This document shows positions 10,344-18,570 of a DNA stretch of 64,000 nt, piece after piece. This DNA comes from an uncultured Massilia sp. (GTDB taxonomy: Bacteria > Pseudomonadota > Gammaproteobacteria > Burkholderiales > Burkholderiaceae_D). Location: NCBI RefSeq assembly GCF_913773735.1, contig NZ_CAJYEB010000034.1, positions 62,001 through 126,000 of the forward strand, in the 5' to 3' direction. A program made the translations under genes and the position numbers. The first letter of the stretch is position 1, and each line of letters starts with the position of its first letter. Below the pieces are notes generated by a model, which searched no databases, was not told the origin of the DNA, and saw nothing but the letters and a program-made list of their open reading frames with translations.

Positions 10344-11672
10344 ATGCCGACCGTCGAATTCATCGTGCTGGCGCTCGCGCTGCTGGCCGTGCTCGCCCTG
10401 CAGTGCCTGCTGCTGGCGCGCGCCCGCGCCGGTGGCGGCGGCGCCGAGCGCCACGCCGTCGAGCGCCTGGAGCGCGAGCTGCGCATGGAACTGCAGTCCA
10501 GCGCCCAGTCCACGCGCCAGGAACTGGCCGCCCACCTGGCCCAGAACCAGGCCGCCATCGCCCAGCAGCTGGACAATATGCGCCAGCAGATCCAGCTCAG
10601 CTCCCAGGGCGGGCGCGAGGAGCAGGCGCGCGCGCTGAAGCGCTTCTCCGACACGCTCAATGGCGCGCTGGCCAACCTCACCGAATCGAACGCGCAGCGC
10701 ATGCTGGAAGTGCGCGCCACGCTCGAACACAAGATCCGCGACCTCCAGGCCGATAACGCCAAGCGCCTCGAGGAGATGCGCCAGACCGTCGACGAGAAGC
10801 TGCAGTCGACCCTGGAGACGCGCCTCACGGAATCGTTCCGCCAGGTGTCGGACCGCCTGGAAAAGGTGCACCAGGGCCTGGGCGAGATGCAGCAGCTGGC
10901 CGTCGGCGTGGGCGACCTGAAGCGCGTGCTGGTCAACGTCAAGACGCGCGGCACCTGGGGCGAGGTGCAGCTGGAGATGCTGCTCGAGCAGGTGCTGACC
11001 GTCGAGCAGTACGCCAAGAACGTCGAGACGGTGCGCGGCTCGAATGCCCGCGTGGAATTCGCGATCAAGCTGCCGGGCGTGGTCGACGGCGGCCCGCCGC
11101 TGTGGCTGCCGATCGACGCCAAGTTCCCGAAGGAGCAGTACGAGCGCCTGCTGGAAGCGGCCGAGCAGGGCGACGCCGACGGGGTCGCGCGCGCCGGCGC
11201 CGAGCTGGAACGGGCGGTGCGCGGCGAGGCGAAGACCATCTGCGACAAATACCTGGCGCCGCCGCAGACGACCGACTTCGCCATCCTGTTCCTGCCGACC
11301 GAGGGCCTGTACGCCGAGGTGATGCGCCGCCCCGGCCTGGCGGACGACCTGCAGCGCACGCTGCGCGTGACGATCGCCGGCCCGTCGACGCTGGCGGCGC
11401 TGCTGAACAGCCTGCAGATGGGTTTCCGCACGCTGGCGCTGGAAAAGCGCTCGTCCGAGGTGTGGCAGGTGCTGGGCGCGGTGAAGACGGAATTCGGCAA
11501 GTTCGGCGACGTGCTGGCCCAGACCAAGGTCACGCTGGAACGCGCGGCCCGCAACATCGAAAGCGCCGAGGTGCGCAGCCGCCAGATGGCGCGCAAGCTC
11601 AAGTCGGTGGAGGCGTTGCCGAGCGAGGCGGCGCAGCTCATGCTGGGCTCGGAGGACCCGGATCCATCGTAG
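10344..11672 (+). CDS. rmuC: RmuC family DNA recombination protein
   Basis: A 442-residue RmuC family protein. It has an N-terminal transmembrane helix (about residues 5-27), then a long coiled coil (about 35-195) rich in Arg, Glu and Gln, then the nuclease-like RmuC domain with GTWGEVQLEMLLEQVLT, the WLPIDAKFPKEQYERLL segment and the FLPTEGLYAEV motif. In E. coli RmuC limits rearrangements at short inverted repeats, notable given the palindromes here. The gene starts 8 bases after the globin stop. Its TAG stop codon lies inside the GTAGGGT start of a REP element. Confidence 0.93.
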   Translation: MPTVEFIVLALALLAVLALQCLLLARARAGGGGAERHAVERLERELRMELQSSAQSTRQELAAHLAQNQAAIAQQLDNMRQQIQLSSQGGREEQARALKRFSDTLNGALANLTESNAQRMLEVRATLEHKIRDLQADNAKRLEEMRQTVDEKLQSTLETRLTESFRQVSDRLEKVHQGLGEMQQLAVGVGDLKRVLVNVKTRGTWGEVQLEMLLEQVLTVEQYAKNVETVRGSNARVEFAIKLPGVVDGGPPLWLPIDAKFPKEQYERLLEAAEQGDADGVARAGAELERAVRGEAKTICDKYLAPPQTTDFAILFLPTEGLYAEVMRRPGLADDLQRTLRVTIAGPSTLAALLNSLQMGFRTLALEKRSSEVWQVLGAVKTEFGKFGDVLAQTKVTLERAARNIESAEVRSRQMARKLKSVEALPSEAAQLMLGSEDPDPS

Positions 11673-11698
11673 GGTCGACGGCTCTGCCGTCCACGCAT
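11669..11698 (+). repeat. REP element overlapping the rmuC stop codon
   Basis: CGTAGGGTCGACGGC, loop TCT, GCCGTCCACGC. The inner stem is GACGGC (11677-11682) with GCCGTC (11686-11691); one base of the outer stem differs from the perfect copies. The TAG within GTAGGGT is the rmuC stop. Confidence 0.75.
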
Positions 11699-11756
11699 CC
11701 AACCCGCGTTTGATTATCCTCATCGCTTCAAAACGGGACGTGGCCATACTGCGCCG

Positions 11757-12290
11757 ATGTCCCGATTCCGCCGCGCCAACCATGGCAACACATTCTTCTT
11801 CACGGTCGTCTCGTATCACCGGCGTCCGATTCTCTGCGATGCCGTCATCCGCACGGCCTTGCGCGAGGCGATCCAATCGGTGCGTCGCATACAACCGTTC
11901 GCCATCGATGGTTGGGTATTACTGCCCGACCACCTGCATTGCATCTGGACCCTGCCGCCCGACGATACCGATTTTTCGCAACGCTGGTTGCAAATCAAGC
12001 ATCGTGTTTCCTATACGTGCGGCGACCTGTATCGCGTGCGTGGCAGCGATGCCGCGGTAAGGCGTGGCGAGTCGACGATCTGGCAACGACGATTCTGGGA
12101 GCACCAGATTCGTAGCGAAGCCGACATGCAGTGCCATATGGATTACATCCATTTCAACCCCGTCAAGCATGGGCATGTCGCAATGGCTGCCGAGTGGCCC
12201 TATTCCACGTTCTGGCGGTATGCGAAGGCCGGGATATATGCGGCGGATTGGGGTGGGAGGCCGGAAATCGAACGGCTCGATGTCGAGTAG
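11757..12290 (+). CDS. REP-associated tyrosine transposase (RAYT, Y1/HUH family)
   Basis: A 177-residue single-domain Y1-type HUH transposase of the IS200/IS605 superfamily. The HUH motif is LPDHLHCIW (about residues 57-65) and the catalytic tyrosine lies in CHMDYIHFNPVKHG (about 123-136); WQRRFWEH is also typical of RAYTs. Unlike a full IS200/IS605 element it has no second gene and no clear element ends of its own. Instead it is flanked by REP palindromes upstream (11669-11698) and downstream (12317-12398), the classic RAYT arrangement. It appears intact. RAYTs are thought to have spread REP sequences and to be kept as domesticated single-copy genes. Confidence 0.93.
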   Translation: MSRFRRANHGNTFFFTVVSYHRRPILCDAVIRTALREAIQSVRRIQPFAIDGWVLLPDHLHCIWTLPPDDTDFSQRWLQIKHRVSYTCGDLYRVRGSDAAVRRGESTIWQRRFWEHQIRSEADMQCHMDYIHFNPVKHGHVAMAAEWPYSTFWRYAKAGIYAADWGGRPEIERLDVE

Positions 12291-12316
12291 GACGTCGCGT
12301 TCGCGCAGGCGGGGTC

Positions 12317-12349
12317 GGACGCGTGGACGGGGGACCCGTCCACCCTACG
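12317..12349 (-). repeat. REP element, inverted copy downstream of RAYT
   Basis: GGACGCGTGGACGGG, loop GGA, CCCGTCCACCCTACG. The perfect 9-bp stem is 12323-12331 with 12335-12343. Its orientation is opposite to the next copy, so the two make a BIME-like pair. Confidence 0.85.
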
Positions 12350-12364
12350 ATGCGATGACGTCCC

Positions 12365-12398
12365 GTAGGGTGGACGGCTCTGCCGTCCACGCGTCCAA
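12365..12398 (+). repeat. REP element, direct copy downstream of RAYT
   Basis: GTAGGGTGGACGGC, loop TCT, GCCGTCCACGCGTCCA. The perfect 9-bp stem is 12370-12378 with 12382-12390. With the preceding inverted copy it forms a pair in the gap between the convergent RAYT and mobA-moeA genes. Confidence 0.88.
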
Positions 12399-12411
12399 CG
12401 ATGAAAAAAGG

Positions 12412-14280
12412 TCAGATCAAGCCATCGAACAGCACGACATCCACCAGCTCGCCCACCTGCACAGTCCCCTGCCCATCCCCCAGCACCACCATGCAGTTCG
12501 CCTCCGACATCGAACGCAGGATCCCCGACCCCTGCGCCCCGGTCAGGCGTACCTCGGGCATGCCGTCGGCGCCGGTGGCGAGGATGCCGCGCTGGAATTC
12601 GGTGCGGCCCGGCTTCTTGCGGATGGTGGCCGCGCAGCGCGCCTTCAGCTGCGGCAGCGGCGCCTCGGCGCCCATCATGCGCAGCAGCGCGTCGCGCGCG
12701 AAGAAGTAGAACGAGACCATCACGGCGACCGGATTGCCCGGCAGGCCGAACAGGATGGCGCTGCGGCCGTCCGAGGCGATGCGGCCGAAGGCCAGCGGGC
12801 GGCCCGGGCGCATCGCCAGCTTCCAGAAGGCGACGTCGCCCAGGCGCTCCATGATGTCGCGCGTGTAGTCGGCGGCGCCGACCGAGACGCCGCCCGAGGT
12901 GACGATCGCGTCCGCGCTTTCGCAGGCGGCGCGCAGCGCCCGTTCCAGCGCCTGCGGGTCGTCGCGCACGACGCCCATGTCGATCACGTCGCAGCCCAGG
13001 CGCTGCAGCATGCCGTAGATCGTGTAGCGGTTGCTGTCGTAGACGCAGCCCTCATCCAGCGCCTGGCCGATCGAGCGCAGCTCGTCGCCGGTCGAGAAGA
13101 AGGCCACGCGCAGGCGCCGCCGCACCGGCACCTCGGCCACGCCCAGCGAGGCCATCAGGCCCAGGTCGGATGGACGCATGACGCGCCCCGCGACCAGCGC
13201 CGCGCTGCCGGCTGCGAGGTCCTCGCCGGCCAGGCGGCGGTTGTCGCCGGCGCGGATGACGCCGGGCGCCAGCACGATGTGTTCGCCGTCGACGGCCACC
13301 AGTTCCTGCGGCACCACGCTGTCGCAGCCGGCCGGCATCACGCCGCCGGTCATGATGCGGATGCATTCGCCCGGCTGCACGGTGCCGGCGTAGGCGCGGC
13401 CGGCATAGGTGGTGCCGGCCACGCGCAGGCGCACCGGCGCGTCGGTGCGCAGATCGCTGCCTTGCAGCGCGTAGCCGTCCATCGCCGAATTGTCGTGGGC
13501 CGGCACGTCGATCGGCGAGACGACGTCCTCGGCCAGCACGCGGCCCAGCGCGGCGCGCAGCGCCACCTGCTCGACGGCGCGCACGGGCGCGACGACCTCG
13601 CGGATGATGCGGCGCGCGTCGTCCACCCGCAGCGCCTCGGGGTCGTAGCCGGACAGGCAGCCGGCCACGTCCGCCAGGCGCGGCGGCCGCGCGGGATCGA
13701 GGCGGCGCAGCTCGTCCTCGGTATTGATGTTGCGGAAGGCCGGGACGTCGTCGAACACGACCTCGGCCAGCCTGTGCTCGCGCAGCCAGGCCTCCATGCG
13801 CCGCCCGCCGGCTTCCAGCCAGGCCGTCAGCGCCGGTTCCAGGCTCGCCTTGAGCAGGCAGAACACCGGATGCAGGCGGCGCTGCCCGTCCTCGACGGTG
13901 ACGGCCACGGCCGCGTCGGCGCCTTGCGCCTCCAGCCCGGCCAGCAGGCGCGCGGCCAGGTCGTCCGGCAGGAAGGGCGAGTCGCAGGGCGCCGTCAGCA
14001 ACAGCGAGGTGGCGCAGCGCCGCAGTCCCGCCTGCAGGCCGGCCAGCGGACCGGCGAAGCCGGGCGTGTCGTCGGGCCACACCGGCACGCCGTAGGCCGC
14101 GTAGGCGTCGAGGTTGCGGTTGGCGCTGATGGCCACCGTCGCCACCTGCGGCGCCAGGCGCGCCAGCGCGTGCGCCGCCAGGGTCGTGCCGCCGAAGGCC
14201 TGCAGGCCCTTGTCGGCCCGGCCCATGCGCGCGCCGCGTCCGCCGGCCAGGAGCAGGCCGCTGATCGAGTCTTTGTTCAT
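12412..14280 (-). CDS. fused molybdenum cofactor guanylyltransferase / molybdopterin molybdenumtransferase (MobA-MoeA)
   Basis: A 622-residue cytoplasmic protein joining two cofactor enzymes in one frame. Residues 1 to about 195 are MobA: nucleotide-binding LLLAGGRGARMG and DKGL, and TAPCDSPF; this domain transfers GMP to Mo-molybdopterin. Residues from about 205 on are MoeA, which inserts molybdate into adenylated molybdopterin: SAMDGYAL, then SGGVSVGAADYT, then FGLPGNPVAVM, then the C-terminal domain IV. The junction (about 195-210, DPARPPRLADVAGCLSGYDP) resembles the usual MoeA N-terminus attached to the MobA C-terminus. Most relatives have separate genes. It starts 4 bases after the moaA stop, so the two are an operon. 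Confidence 0.9.
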   Translation of the reverse strand: MNKDSISGLLLAGGRGARMGRADKGLQAFGGTTLAAHALARLAPQVATVAISANRNLDAYAAYGVPVWPDDTPGFAGPLAGLQAGLRRCATSLLLTAPCDSPFLPDDLAARLLAGLEAQGADAAVAVTVEDGQRRLHPVFCLLKASLEPALTAWLEAGGRRMEAWLREHRLAEVVFDDVPAFRNINTEDELRRLDPARPPRLADVAGCLSGYDPEALRVDDARRIIREVVAPVRAVEQVALRAALGRVLAEDVVSPIDVPAHDNSAMDGYALQGSDLRTDAPVRLRVAGTTYAGRAYAGTVQPGECIRIMTGGVMPAGCDSVVPQELVAVDGEHIVLAPGVIRAGDNRRLAGEDLAAGSAALVAGRVMRPSDLGLMASLGVAEVPVRRRLRVAFFSTGDELRSIGQALDEGCVYDSNRYTIYGMLQRLGCDVIDMGVVRDDPQALERALRAACESADAIVTSGGVSVGAADYTRDIMERLGDVAFWKLAMRPGRPLAFGRIASDGRSAILFGLPGNPVAVMVSFYFFARDALLRMMGAEAPLPQLKARCAATIRKKPGRTEFQRGILATGADGMPEVRLTGAQGSGILRSMSEANCMVVLGDGQGTVQVGELVDVVLFDGLI

Positions 14281-14284
14281 GTGG

Positions 14285-15400
14285 TCAACCGCCGATGTAG
14301 GACATTTCGATCTTGCGCCGGGACGGGTCGCCGCCCAGCCCCGCCGTGTCGAGCGTGCGGGTCTCGGAATAGCGGTCCGCGCGCTGGCGCCACATGCGGG
14401 CGATGGCCGACGACATCTCGGCGTCGCTGCGCCCGCTGCGCAGCAGTTCGCGCAGGTCGTGGCCGCGGGTGGCGAACAGGCAGGTGTACAGCTTGCCCTC
14501 GGTGGACAGGCGGATGCGCGAGCAGTCCTGGCAGAACGCCTGGGTGACGCTGGAGATCATGCCGACCTCGCCGCCGCCGTCGACGTAGCGCCAGCGCGCC
14601 GCCGTCTCGCCGGTGTAGTTCGGGTCGACCGGTTCGAGCGGCATCTCGGCCGAGATGCGCCGCACCAGTTCGCGCGACGGCACCACCTCGTCCATGTTCC
14701 AGCCGTTCGACGCGCCCACGTCCATGTACTCGATGAAGCGCAGGATCGTGGGCGAGCCCTTGAAGTGGCGCGCCATCGGCAGGACCTGGTCGTCGTTCAT
14801 GCCGCCCTTGACCACCATGTTGACCTTGATCGGACCCAGGCCGGCGTCCTGCGCGGCCTCAATGCCGTTCAGGACGTCGGCCACCGAGAAGTCGACGTCG
14901 TTCATGCGCCGGAACACCGCGTCGTCGATGGCGTCGAGCGAGACCGTCACGCGGTCCAGGCCGGCGTCCTTCAGCACGCGCGCCTTGCGCGCCAGCAGCG
15001 AGCCGTTGGTCGTCAGGGTCAGGTCGAGCGGCCGGCCGGAGGGCGTCGGCAGGGCGCGCAACTGCGCCACCAGGCGCTCCAGGTCCTTGCGCAGCAGCGG
15101 TTCGCCGCCGGTCAGGCGGATCTTCTCGACGCCGTGGGCGACGAACAGCGACGCCACCCGCGCGATTTCCTCGAAGCTCAGCAGCGAGGAGTGGGGCAGG
15201 TAGGGGTAATTCTTGTCGAACACTTCCTTCGGCATGCAATAGACGCAGCGGAAGTTGCAGCGGTCGGTGACGGAGATGCGCAGGTCGTGCAGGGGGCGGC
15301 CGAGCGCGTCGGCCAGCAGGCCGGTGGGCGCTTCGAGGGTGGGCGGAACGGCCATCGCGGGAGCGCGCGCATCGGCCATCATGATGATTTTCTCGGACAT
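14285..15400 (-). CDS. moaA: GTP 3',8-cyclase MoaA
   Basis: A 371-residue radical SAM enzyme for the first step of molybdopterin synthesis (GTP to 3',8-cyclo-7,8-dihydro-GTP). The N-terminal radical SAM cluster motif is CNFRCVYC (Cys48, Cys52, Cys55), followed by [10 protein letters not shown]. The C-terminal second 4Fe-4S site is [11 protein letters not shown] with a third cysteine in LYTCLF, and the protein ends in Gly-Gly as active MoaA requires. About 30 residues precede the catalytic domain; the Met-Met pair at 7-8 offers an alternative start. It is co-oriented with chrA upstream (4-base gap) and mobA-moeA downstream (4-base gap). Confidence 0.96.
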   Translation of the reverse strand: MSEKIIMMADARAPAMAVPPTLEAPTGLLADALGRPLHDLRISVTDRCNFRCVYCMPKEVFDKNYPYLPHSSLLSFEEIARVASLFVAHGVEKIRLTGGEPLLRKDLERLVAQLRALPTPSGRPLDLTLTTNGSLLARKARVLKDAGLDRVTVSLDAIDDAVFRRMNDVDFSVADVLNGIEAAQDAGLGPIKVNMVVKGGMNDDQVLPMARHFKGSPTILRFIEYMDVGASNGWNMDEVVPSRELVRRISAEMPLEPVDPNYTGETAARWRYVDGGGEVGMISSVTQAFCQDCSRIRLSTEGKLYTCLFATRGHDLRELLRSGRSDAEMSSAIARMWRQRADRYSETRTLDTAGLGGDPSRRKIEMSYIGG

Positions 15401-15404
15401 CCCG

Positions 15405-16802
<1,398 letters not shown>

Positions 16803-16849
16803 TGTACCCGTGGCGTGCGGCACGCAGGGCTTGCGCCGGACAGATTCAC

Positions 16850-16866
16850 GTAATAAACTAAGTTAC
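16850..16866. promoter_or_regulatory. candidate operator or promoter dyad before the Rrf2 gene
   Basis: GTAA (16850-16853) and TTAC (16863-16866) form a short dyad directly against the ATG of the Rrf2-type regulator, in the short AT-rich gap to divergent chrA. The position suits autoregulation by the regulator, but the dyad is short. Confidence 0.3.
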
Positions 16867-17319
16867 ATGAAACGAGACAGCAAACTATCGGGCGTCCTGC
16901 ACGTCCTCCTGCACATGGCGGAAAGTGCCGCGCCGATGACCTCGGACGCGCTGGCCGCGATGATGCAGACCAATCCCGTGGTCATCCGCCGCATCCTGGC
17001 CGGCCTGCGCGAGCAGGGACTGGTGCGCTCCGAAAAAGGCCACGGCGGCGGCTGGCAACTGTCCTGCGACCTGGAGCGGGTGACGCTGCGCGACATCTAC
17101 GACGCGCTCGGCGCCCCCACGATCCTGGCCATGGGCAACCGCACCGAAGCGCCCGGCTGCCTGGTCGAAACGGTGGTGAACGCCGCCATGGACCAGGCGT
17201 TCCACGATGCCGAGGCGCTGCTGCTGGCGCGCCTGGGCGAGGTGACGCTGGCCCGGCTGAGCGCGGACTTCCACCGGCGGATGCAGGAGCGGCCGCGCTG
17301 TCCGGCCAACCCGCACTGA
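16867..17319 (+). CDS. Rrf2 family transcriptional regulator
   Basis: A 150-residue winged-helix regulator of the Rrf2 family. The N-terminal half carries the family pattern: KLSGVLHVLLHM, a helix-turn-helix around TSDALAAMMQTNPVVIRRILAGL, and the wing GHGGGWQL. The three-cysteine Fe-S pattern of IscR/NsrR is absent; the few cysteines (in LSC, APGC and PRC) are not closely spaced, so it may sense by thiol chemistry or another ligand. It is divergent from chrA and 101 bases upstream of a thioredoxin-reductase-like gene, a common pairing, so the flavoprotein is its likely target. The ATG at 16867 lies next to a short dyad. Confidence 0.9.
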   Translation: MKRDSKLSGVLHVLLHMAESAAPMTSDALAAMMQTNPVVIRRILAGLREQGLVRSEKGHGGGWQLSCDLERVTLRDIYDALGAPTILAMGNRTEAPGCLVETVVNAAMDQAFHDAEALLLARLGEVTLARLSADFHRRMQERPRCPANPH

Positions 17320-17420
17320 TCCGCTGATCCCGCCGGCGCCCGCGCCGGCACCGACGAAGCGTTTCCGACCGGCCGAGCCGGCCGGCCGGCGGCGCTCGTC
17401 CTTCTGAAAGGAGATACATC

Positions 17421-18305
17421 ATGTACGACGTCATCGTCGCCGGCGGCAGCTATGCCGGCATGGCCGCCGCGCTGCAACTGGTGCGCGCGCGCCGCAAGGT
17501 GCTGGTGGTCGACGCCGGCCGGCGCCGCAACCGCTTCGCGCGCGTCTCGCACGGCCTGCTGGGCCAGGACGGCCGCTCCCCGGACGCGATCCATGCCGAA
17601 GCCCGGGCGCAGCTGGACGCCTATCCTGACCTGTCCTGGCGCGAGGGCAGGATCGCCGACGCCGCGCGCGACGGCGACGGCTTCATCGTGCGCACCCAGG
17701 GCGGCGCCACGTTCCACGGCCGCCGCCTGATCCTGGCGACCGGCGTGAGCGACCGCCTGCCCGACGTGCCCGGCCTGGCCGAGCGCTGGGGCGACACCGT
17801 CGCGGCCTGTCCCTACTGCCACGGCTACGAATTCGCCCTGGGCCGGCTGGGCGTGCTGGCGTCCGGACCGCTGTCGCTGCACCAGGCCCTGCTGGTGCCG
17901 GAATGGGCGGGCAGCACGGTGCTGTTCACCAACGGCGCGCTGGAGCTGGAGGCGCAGCAGCTGGAACAGTTCGCCGCCCGCGGCGTGACGGTCGAGCGCG
18001 AACCGGTGGTGGAAGTGTTCGGCGCGGGCGCCTCGGTGCGCCTGCGCGACGGCCGCACGGTGGAACTGGACGGCTTGTTCATCGCCACGCGCATCGCGCA
18101 GGATCCGCTGGTGGAGCGGCTCGGCTGCGTCACCGCCGAGGGGCCGATGGGACCGGTGATCCAGACCGACGACTTCAAGACCACCTCGGTGCCGGGCCTG
18201 TTCGCCTGCGGCGACGCGGCGCGCATGATGGCCAGCCTGTCGCTGGCGATCGCGGACGGAGCGCTGGCGGGGATCGGGGCGCACCGGTCGCTGGTGTTCG
18301 ATTGA
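17421..18305 (+). CDS. thioredoxin reductase-like NAD(P)/FAD-dependent oxidoreductase
   Basis: A 294-residue flavoprotein of the thioredoxin reductase-like family. The FAD-binding Rossmann motif is VIVAGGSYAGMAAALQL near the N-terminus, the redox-active pair is CPYCHGYE (about residues 133-140), and the second FAD motif is GLFACGDAA near the end. It is shorter than TrxB, as is typical of this subgroup (relatives include AhpF-like and toxoflavin- or gliotoxin-type reductases). The substrate is unknown. It has a strong Shine-Dalgarno (AAAGGAGA) before the ATG. It is likely controlled by the Rrf2 regulator just upstream. A REP/terminator cluster follows. Confidence 0.88.
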   Translation: MYDVIVAGGSYAGMAAALQLVRARRKVLVVDAGRRRNRFARVSHGLLGQDGRSPDAIHAEARAQLDAYPDLSWREGRIADAARDGDGFIVRTQGGATFHGRRLILATGVSDRLPDVPGLAERWGDTVAACPYCHGYEFALGRLGVLASGPLSLHQALLVPEWAGSTVLFTNGALELEAQQLEQFAARGVTVEREPVVEVFGAGASVRLRDGRTVELDGLFIATRIAQDPLVERLGCVTAEGPMGPVIQTDDFKTTSVPGLFACGDAARMMASLSLAIADGALAGIGAHRSLVFD

Positions 18306-18311
18306 CGTTGG

Positions 18312-18332
18312 CTGGGCGGCAGCGCCGGCCAC
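18312..18332 (-). repeat. degenerate REP palindrome
   Basis: CTGGGCGGC, loop AGC, GCCGGCCAC, with two mismatches in the stem. It is followed by CCAACGATTGCCGG, almost identical to the sequence following the REP copy at 18465-18491, which identifies it as a decayed member of the same family. Confidence 0.5.
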
Positions 18333-18358
18333 CCAACGATTGCCGGTCGATCTCCCAT

Positions 18359-18384
18359 CAAAAAGAAGCCGGAGCTTCCGTTTT
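18359..18384. terminator. weak terminator-like hairpin
   Basis: An A-rich stretch, then GAAGC (18365-18369), loop CGGA, GCTTC (18374-18378), then CGTTTT. It looks like a decayed duplicate of the stronger terminator at 18515-18543 and sits about 60 bases after the flavoprotein stop. Confidence 0.45.
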
Positions 18385-18395
18385 CCATCGTTGAT

Positions 18396-18428
18396 GTAGG
18401 GTGGACGGCTCTGCCGTCCACGCGTTCA
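18396..18428 (+). repeat. REP element
   Basis: GTAGGGTGGACGGC, loop TCT, GCCGTCCACGCGTTCA. The perfect 9-bp stem is 18401-18409 with 18413-18421. It is nearly identical to the copy at 12365-12398. Confidence 0.85.
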
Positions 18429-18464
18429 ACCGTATCCTGCGTGGCCGATCCACGTGCATTGGCC

Positions 18465-18491
18465 GCGTGGACGGCGCAGCCGTCCACCCGA
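18465..18491 (-). repeat. REP element, inverted copy
   Basis: GCGTGGACGGC, loop GCA, GCCGTCCACCC. The perfect 9-bp stem is 18467-18475 with 18479-18487. Together with the copy at 18396-18428 it forms an oppositely oriented pair. Confidence 0.85.
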
Positions 18492-18514
18492 CGATTGCCG
18501 GCCAGTCGCCAATG

Positions 18515-18543
18515 AAAAAGGGAAGCCGAAGCTTCCCTTTTTT
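18515..18543. terminator. bidirectional intrinsic terminator at the rne 3' end
   Basis: A-run, GGGAAGC, loop CGAA, GCTTCCC and a T-run: a 7-bp GC-containing stem extended by A-T pairs, with Ts on one side and As on the other, so it works on both strands. It lies 28 bases beyond the rne stop and would also end plus-strand transcription from the Rrf2/flavoprotein pair. Confidence 0.85.
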
Positions 18544-18570
18544 TACGTCAACACGTCACGGACGCATCGA

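Noticed and set aside
12064..14547. An 827-codon plus-strand open frame across RAYT and mobA-moeA
   Set aside because: It overlaps the RAYT gene in another frame and runs antisense through mobA-moeA. The His/Arg/Gln-rich content has no family match.
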